DNA from: Pseudomonas sp. GD04091
Lineage (GTDB): Bacteria > Pseudomonadota > Gammaproteobacteria > Pseudomonadales > Pseudomonadaceae
NCBI RefSeq assembly: GCF_029836165.1
Contig: NZ_JAOEBG010000016.1
Span: 1-64,000 of the forward strand
Reading direction: 5' to 3'
DNA: 64,000 nt
Below the pieces are notes generated by a model. That model saw only the letters and a list, made by a program, of their open reading frames with translations, was not told the DNA's origin and made no database searches. Below, piece after piece: positions 61,554 through 64,000 of the stretch. The number at the start of each line of letters is the position of its first letter. Positions within the stretch are counted from its first letter, which is position 1. The translations under genes and the position numbers were made by a program.

Positions 61554-62441
61554 TCAGGCCGACAGTCTACGCCTGGCAAGTCCTCCGCCCAAGAGGCCCG
61601 TCAGGCATCCGATGAGCAACCCGCCGACATGGGCGGCATTGGCGATCTGGCCAAAGCCGAGCTGGCCGACCAGGCCGCTCAGGCAGACCACCAGCCAGAT
61701 CAGCATCATCGCCAGCACGCCCTTGGGCAGGTTGAACTGCGGGTTGGGGGCCAGCCACTGGTACAGCCAGACATGCCCGAGCAAGCCATAGAGCACGCCA
61801 GACAGGCCGCCGAACAGGCTCGGGCCGCTGGTGAAATGCTGGGCCAGGTTGGACACCAAGCTGAACAGCAGCGTCAGCCCCAGCAGCATCCACGGGCCCT
61901 GGCGCAGCTCGATGCGCTTGCCCAGTTCCCAGTACCACAGGCCGTTCATCGCCAGGTGCAGCACGCCGAAGTGCAGCAGCATGGGCGAGACCAGGCGCCA
62001 CCACTGGCCTTCGGCCAGGGCCTGGAGCAAGGGGGTGAAGTACAGGTAGTCGCCCTGCACCTGGAACGGCAGGAAGGTGAACCAGGCAATGGTCGAGAGG
62101 TTGTCGCCCAGGCCGGTGACCCCGGCGACCACCAGGCTCAGGAGCAGAACGGCAGCGGTGACCTTGCAGGCCAGGGCCTGCTCCTTCAGGGACGGTGGCG
62201 TTGGCGCATTCGCCGGCACGCCGGCTCCCACAGGGTCGGGGACGGCGTGCAGGTCGGCGTTGCCGTCGGGGAAGCGCTGGTACAGCTGGCGCACATCCTC
62301 GGCCATGGCCGGTGGCGCCCACAGCACCTGTTCTTTGCCCTCCTCCACCACCCGATGCGGCACCTGCAGGCGGCGCAGCAGGGCGACGAAGCCGCTGAGG
62401 TCGACCGTCAGCGGCAGGCGCAGCACTTCGATCACGTTCAT
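61554..62441 (-). CDS. glpG: Rhomboid-family intramembrane serine protease (GlpG-like)
   Basis: A 295-residue rhomboid protease that cuts within membrane helices. A cytoplasmic N-terminal rhomboid domain (about 1-65) precedes six helices. The catalytic serine is Ser214 in SLFGGLSGVLYGLLGH, and the partner His271 is in NAAHVGGLLIG. HFGVLHLAMN carries the conserved histidines and Asn of the oxyanion site. Residues 71-79 (VGAGVPANA) in the linker are the translation of a REP element, an in-frame insertion. It overlaps the metallophosphoesterase gene by 4 bp. Confidence 0.92.
   Translation of the reverse strand: MNVIEVLRLPLTVDLSGFVALLRRLQVPHRVVEEGKEQVLWAPPAMAEDVRQLYQRFPDGNADLHAVPDPVGAGVPANAPTPPSLKEQALACKVTAAVLLLSLVVAGVTGLGDNLSTIAWFTFLPFQVQGDYLYFTPLLQALAEGQWWRLVSPMLLHFGVLHLAMNGLWYWELGKRIELRQGPWMLLGLTLLFSLVSNLAQHFTSGPSLFGGLSGVLYGLLGHVWLYQWLAPNPQFNLPKGVLAMMLIWLVVCLSGLVGQLGFGQIANAAHVGGLLIGCLTGLLGGGLARRRLSA
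62204..62235. repeat. REP copy inside the glpG coding sequence
   Basis: CGCATTCGCCGGCACGCCGG followed by CTCCCACAGGG matches the P. putida-type REP. It lies in frame in the linker between the cytoplasmic domain and first helix of GlpG. Confidence 0.75.
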
Positions 62442-63409
62442 TGGCTGGCCTGCGGGCGCTCGACATCGACCCAGACGAACTTGTGCGGGTCGATGCGGGT
62501 TTCATCATCCAGCCGATAGGCCGCCAGCTTGCCGTACAGCACGGCGCTGTAGTCCAGGCAGGCCAGGTTGTCGCGGATCGGCGCCGGCCGCCCGCTGCGC
62601 CAGTAATGGCCGACGAACAGCAACGGTTCGTCCTCGGCATAGCGCAGCAAGGCGTTCTTCTGGCTGTGGCTGAGCGGCGTGCGGGCCACTTCGTCGGGCA
62701 GCGCATCGGGCTGGAACACGATGTCGCCGTAGGTCTGCGGGTCCTCTTCCCAGAACTTGGTGCGGAAGAACGCCCGGGTCAGGCCGTCGCCACCGGTCAG
62801 CGTCAGGCCGTCCGGCAGGCGCATGTCGGTGCCGCGCAACAGGCGGTTGCATACCGTGGCGGCAAAACTGCCGGACACCGCCGACGCCTGGACGAAATGC
62901 GCGTCGATGCGACCGTCAGGGTATTGCCGGCGCAGCGGCTCGATCAATTGATGATCCCAGCAGGCATGCACCAGGCGGAAGCGCCCGGCGTCGAGGAACA
63001 GCGGCAGCTCGTGGAACCACTGGATGAAATCGTGCCAGTCGCCAGGGTGCTGGGCGAACTGGGTGAGGGTTTCGTCGATCAGCCGGGCATGACGCGGCGT
63101 GTGTTCGCGTACGTACGCCTTGCCACTGCCGGGCAGCGCCGGGGTGACCCAACCCAGGGCGTTGTATTCATGGTTGCCCATGATGCAGAGGGCCTGGCCG
63201 GCCTCGACCATGTCGTGGACGATGTGCAGCGCCTCGCGGATGCGCGGGCCGCGGTCGACGATATCGCCCAGGAACAGCGCCTGACGCCGCGGATGGCGCC
63301 AGATTCCGCCCACCCGCTTGTAGCCGAGCGCATCGAGCAACCGCTCGAGGGTCAGCGCACAGCCGTGCACGTCACCGATGATGTCGAAACTGCGCGCCGG
63401 ATCGAACAT
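62438..63409 (-). CDS. Calcineurin-like metallophosphoesterase
   Basis: A 323-residue metallophosphoesterase. Motifs are GDVHG (12-16), GDIVDRG (48-54) and GNHE (78-81), with a later HACWDHQ and GHYWRSG. Together these give the two-metal site of PPP-type or ApaH-like phosphatases. There is no signal peptide, so it acts in the cytoplasm on a phosphoprotein or nucleotide; the substrate is unknown. It overlaps nadK by one base (TGATG) and glpG by four, so the three are translationally coupled. Confidence 0.92.
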   Translation of the reverse strand: MFDPARSFDIIGDVHGCALTLERLLDALGYKRVGGIWRHPRRQALFLGDIVDRGPRIREALHIVHDMVEAGQALCIMGNHEYNALGWVTPALPGSGKAYVREHTPRHARLIDETLTQFAQHPGDWHDFIQWFHELPLFLDAGRFRLVHACWDHQLIEPLRRQYPDGRIDAHFVQASAVSGSFAATVCNRLLRGTDMRLPDGLTLTGGDGLTRAFFRTKFWEEDPQTYGDIVFQPDALPDEVARTPLSHSQKNALLRYAEDEPLLFVGHYWRSGRPAPIRDNLACLDYSAVLYGKLAAYRLDDETRIDPHKFVWVDVERPQASQ

Positions 63410-64000
63410 CAGTCGTCCCTGCCTCCCAGACGGCTGCCCCAGCCGAGCTTGGTGCGGCAGACTTCGTAGTAGTTGTGGTCCAGCGGATGGATCAGGCGCA
63501 GCTTCTGCGGCTTCTTGCTCACCGTGATGGTGTCGCCGGGTGCGCAGGTGAAGTGGTTCTGGCCGTCGCAGGAAACCTGCGGGTAGATCTGCAGGTCCTT
63601 GGACACGACGATCTTCAGCTCGCTGTTGCCGTCCACCACGATCGGCCGTCCGGACAGCGTGTGCGGGTACATCGGCACGATGACGATGGCGTCGAGCTTG
63701 GGGTGCATGATCGGCCCGCCGGCGGACAGCGCGTAGGCGGTGGAACCGGTCGGGGTGGCGACGATCAGGCCGTCGGCCTTCTGGCTGCAGACGAACTGGC
63801 CGTCGATGTAGATCTCGAACTCGATCATTCGCGTCGACTTGCCCGGGTGCAGTACCACGTCGTTGAGCGCGTCGCCCTGGCCGATGGCCTCGTGGTGACG
63901 GCGTACCTCGGCCTGCAGCAGGAAGCGGTTCTCGACCAGGTAATGACCGTCGAGCACCTCGGCGACCTTCTCTTCCAGCTCATCGGGGCGGATATCGGTG
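63409..64000 (-). CDS. nadK: NAD kinase (N-terminal part outside the window)
   Basis: The 197 in-frame codons to the right edge form the C-terminal two thirds of NadK. The diagnostic segments are FEIYIDGQFVCSQKADGLIV, ATPTGSTAYALSAGGPIMHP (nucleotide site) and ELKIVVSKDLQIYPQVSCDG. It makes NADP from NAD and ATP. The start codon lies beyond base 64000. Its stop overlaps the metallophosphoesterase start. Confidence 0.96.
   Translation of the reverse strand, partial: TDIRPDELEEKVAEVLDGHYLVENRFLLQAEVRRHHEAIGQGDALNDVVLHPGKSTRMIEFEIYIDGQFVCSQKADGLIVATPTGSTAYALSAGGPIMHPKLDAIVIVPMYPHTLSGRPIVVDGNSELKIVVSKDLQIYPQVSCDGQNHFTCAPGDTITVSKKPQKLRLIHPLDHNYYEVCRTKLGWGSRLGGRDD

Overview
The window is a contiguous piece of a high-GC gammaproteobacterial chromosome from the genus Pseudomonas, most likely the P. 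putida group. Three things point there: the linked block oprF–sigX–cmpX–crfX–cmaX–rraA–esterase–ppsA–ppsR–gdhB, the Pseudomonas-type leader in front of rmf, and many REP pairs of the P. putida type (GCGGGTAAACCCGC, GCGGGGCAAGCCCGC and GCGGCCTTGTGTCGC cores) between genes. It looks like core chromosome. I see no phage, integron, CRISPR array, insertion sequence, rRNA or tRNA.

Layout. 1-10.6 kb: a LysR regulator cut by the left edge, an EamA exporter divergent from an Lrp-type regulator, an NCS1 permease with a hydantoin-racemase-like enzyme, a DadA-like oxidase, a phosphatase, an FKBP, a GFA protein and a large diguanylate cyclase. 10.7-14.9 kb: rlmL, the rmf leader and rmf, and pyrD. 15-19.9 kb: nitrate sensing and uptake (nasS, nasT, a leader terminator, nasA) plus a PP2C-kinase fusion. 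20-29.3 kb: the envelope-stress block (oprF, sigX, cmpX, crfX, cmaX), rraA, an esterase, and ppsA divergent from its regulator ppsR. 29.5-38.6 kb: the giant NAD-glutamate dehydrogenase, then a GntR regulator, L-2-hydroxyglutarate oxidase and an MFS carrier, with a matching operator before the regulator and before the oxidase. 38.8-45.6 kb: a tightly overlapped MoxR/VWA (Bat-type) operon. 45.7-51.2 kb: sbcD, sbcC and a GST, also overlapping. 51.2-57.5 kb: a secreted RNase T2, two very small ORFs, a lactonase operon, and a YCF48-MMPL pair. 57.8-64 kb: pepN and a run of minus-strand genes (yeaC, DUF2797, glpG, a metallophosphoesterase, and nadK cut by the right edge).

Regulation visible in the DNA: a NasT-type antitermination leader before nasA, a structured rmf leader, intrinsic terminators between convergent genes, TNGTNNNACNA operators for the GntR regulator, and several palindromes in divergent or AT-rich gaps. 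REP pairs sit at most convergent ends, one has been absorbed in frame into glpG, and two copies of one composite element flank gdhB in opposite orientation. I found no clear-cut new defence or biosynthetic system. The least explained items are the two tiny ORFs near RNase T2, the racemase-like enzyme that lacks one catalytic cysteine, and the kinase-phosphatase attached to nitrate uptake.
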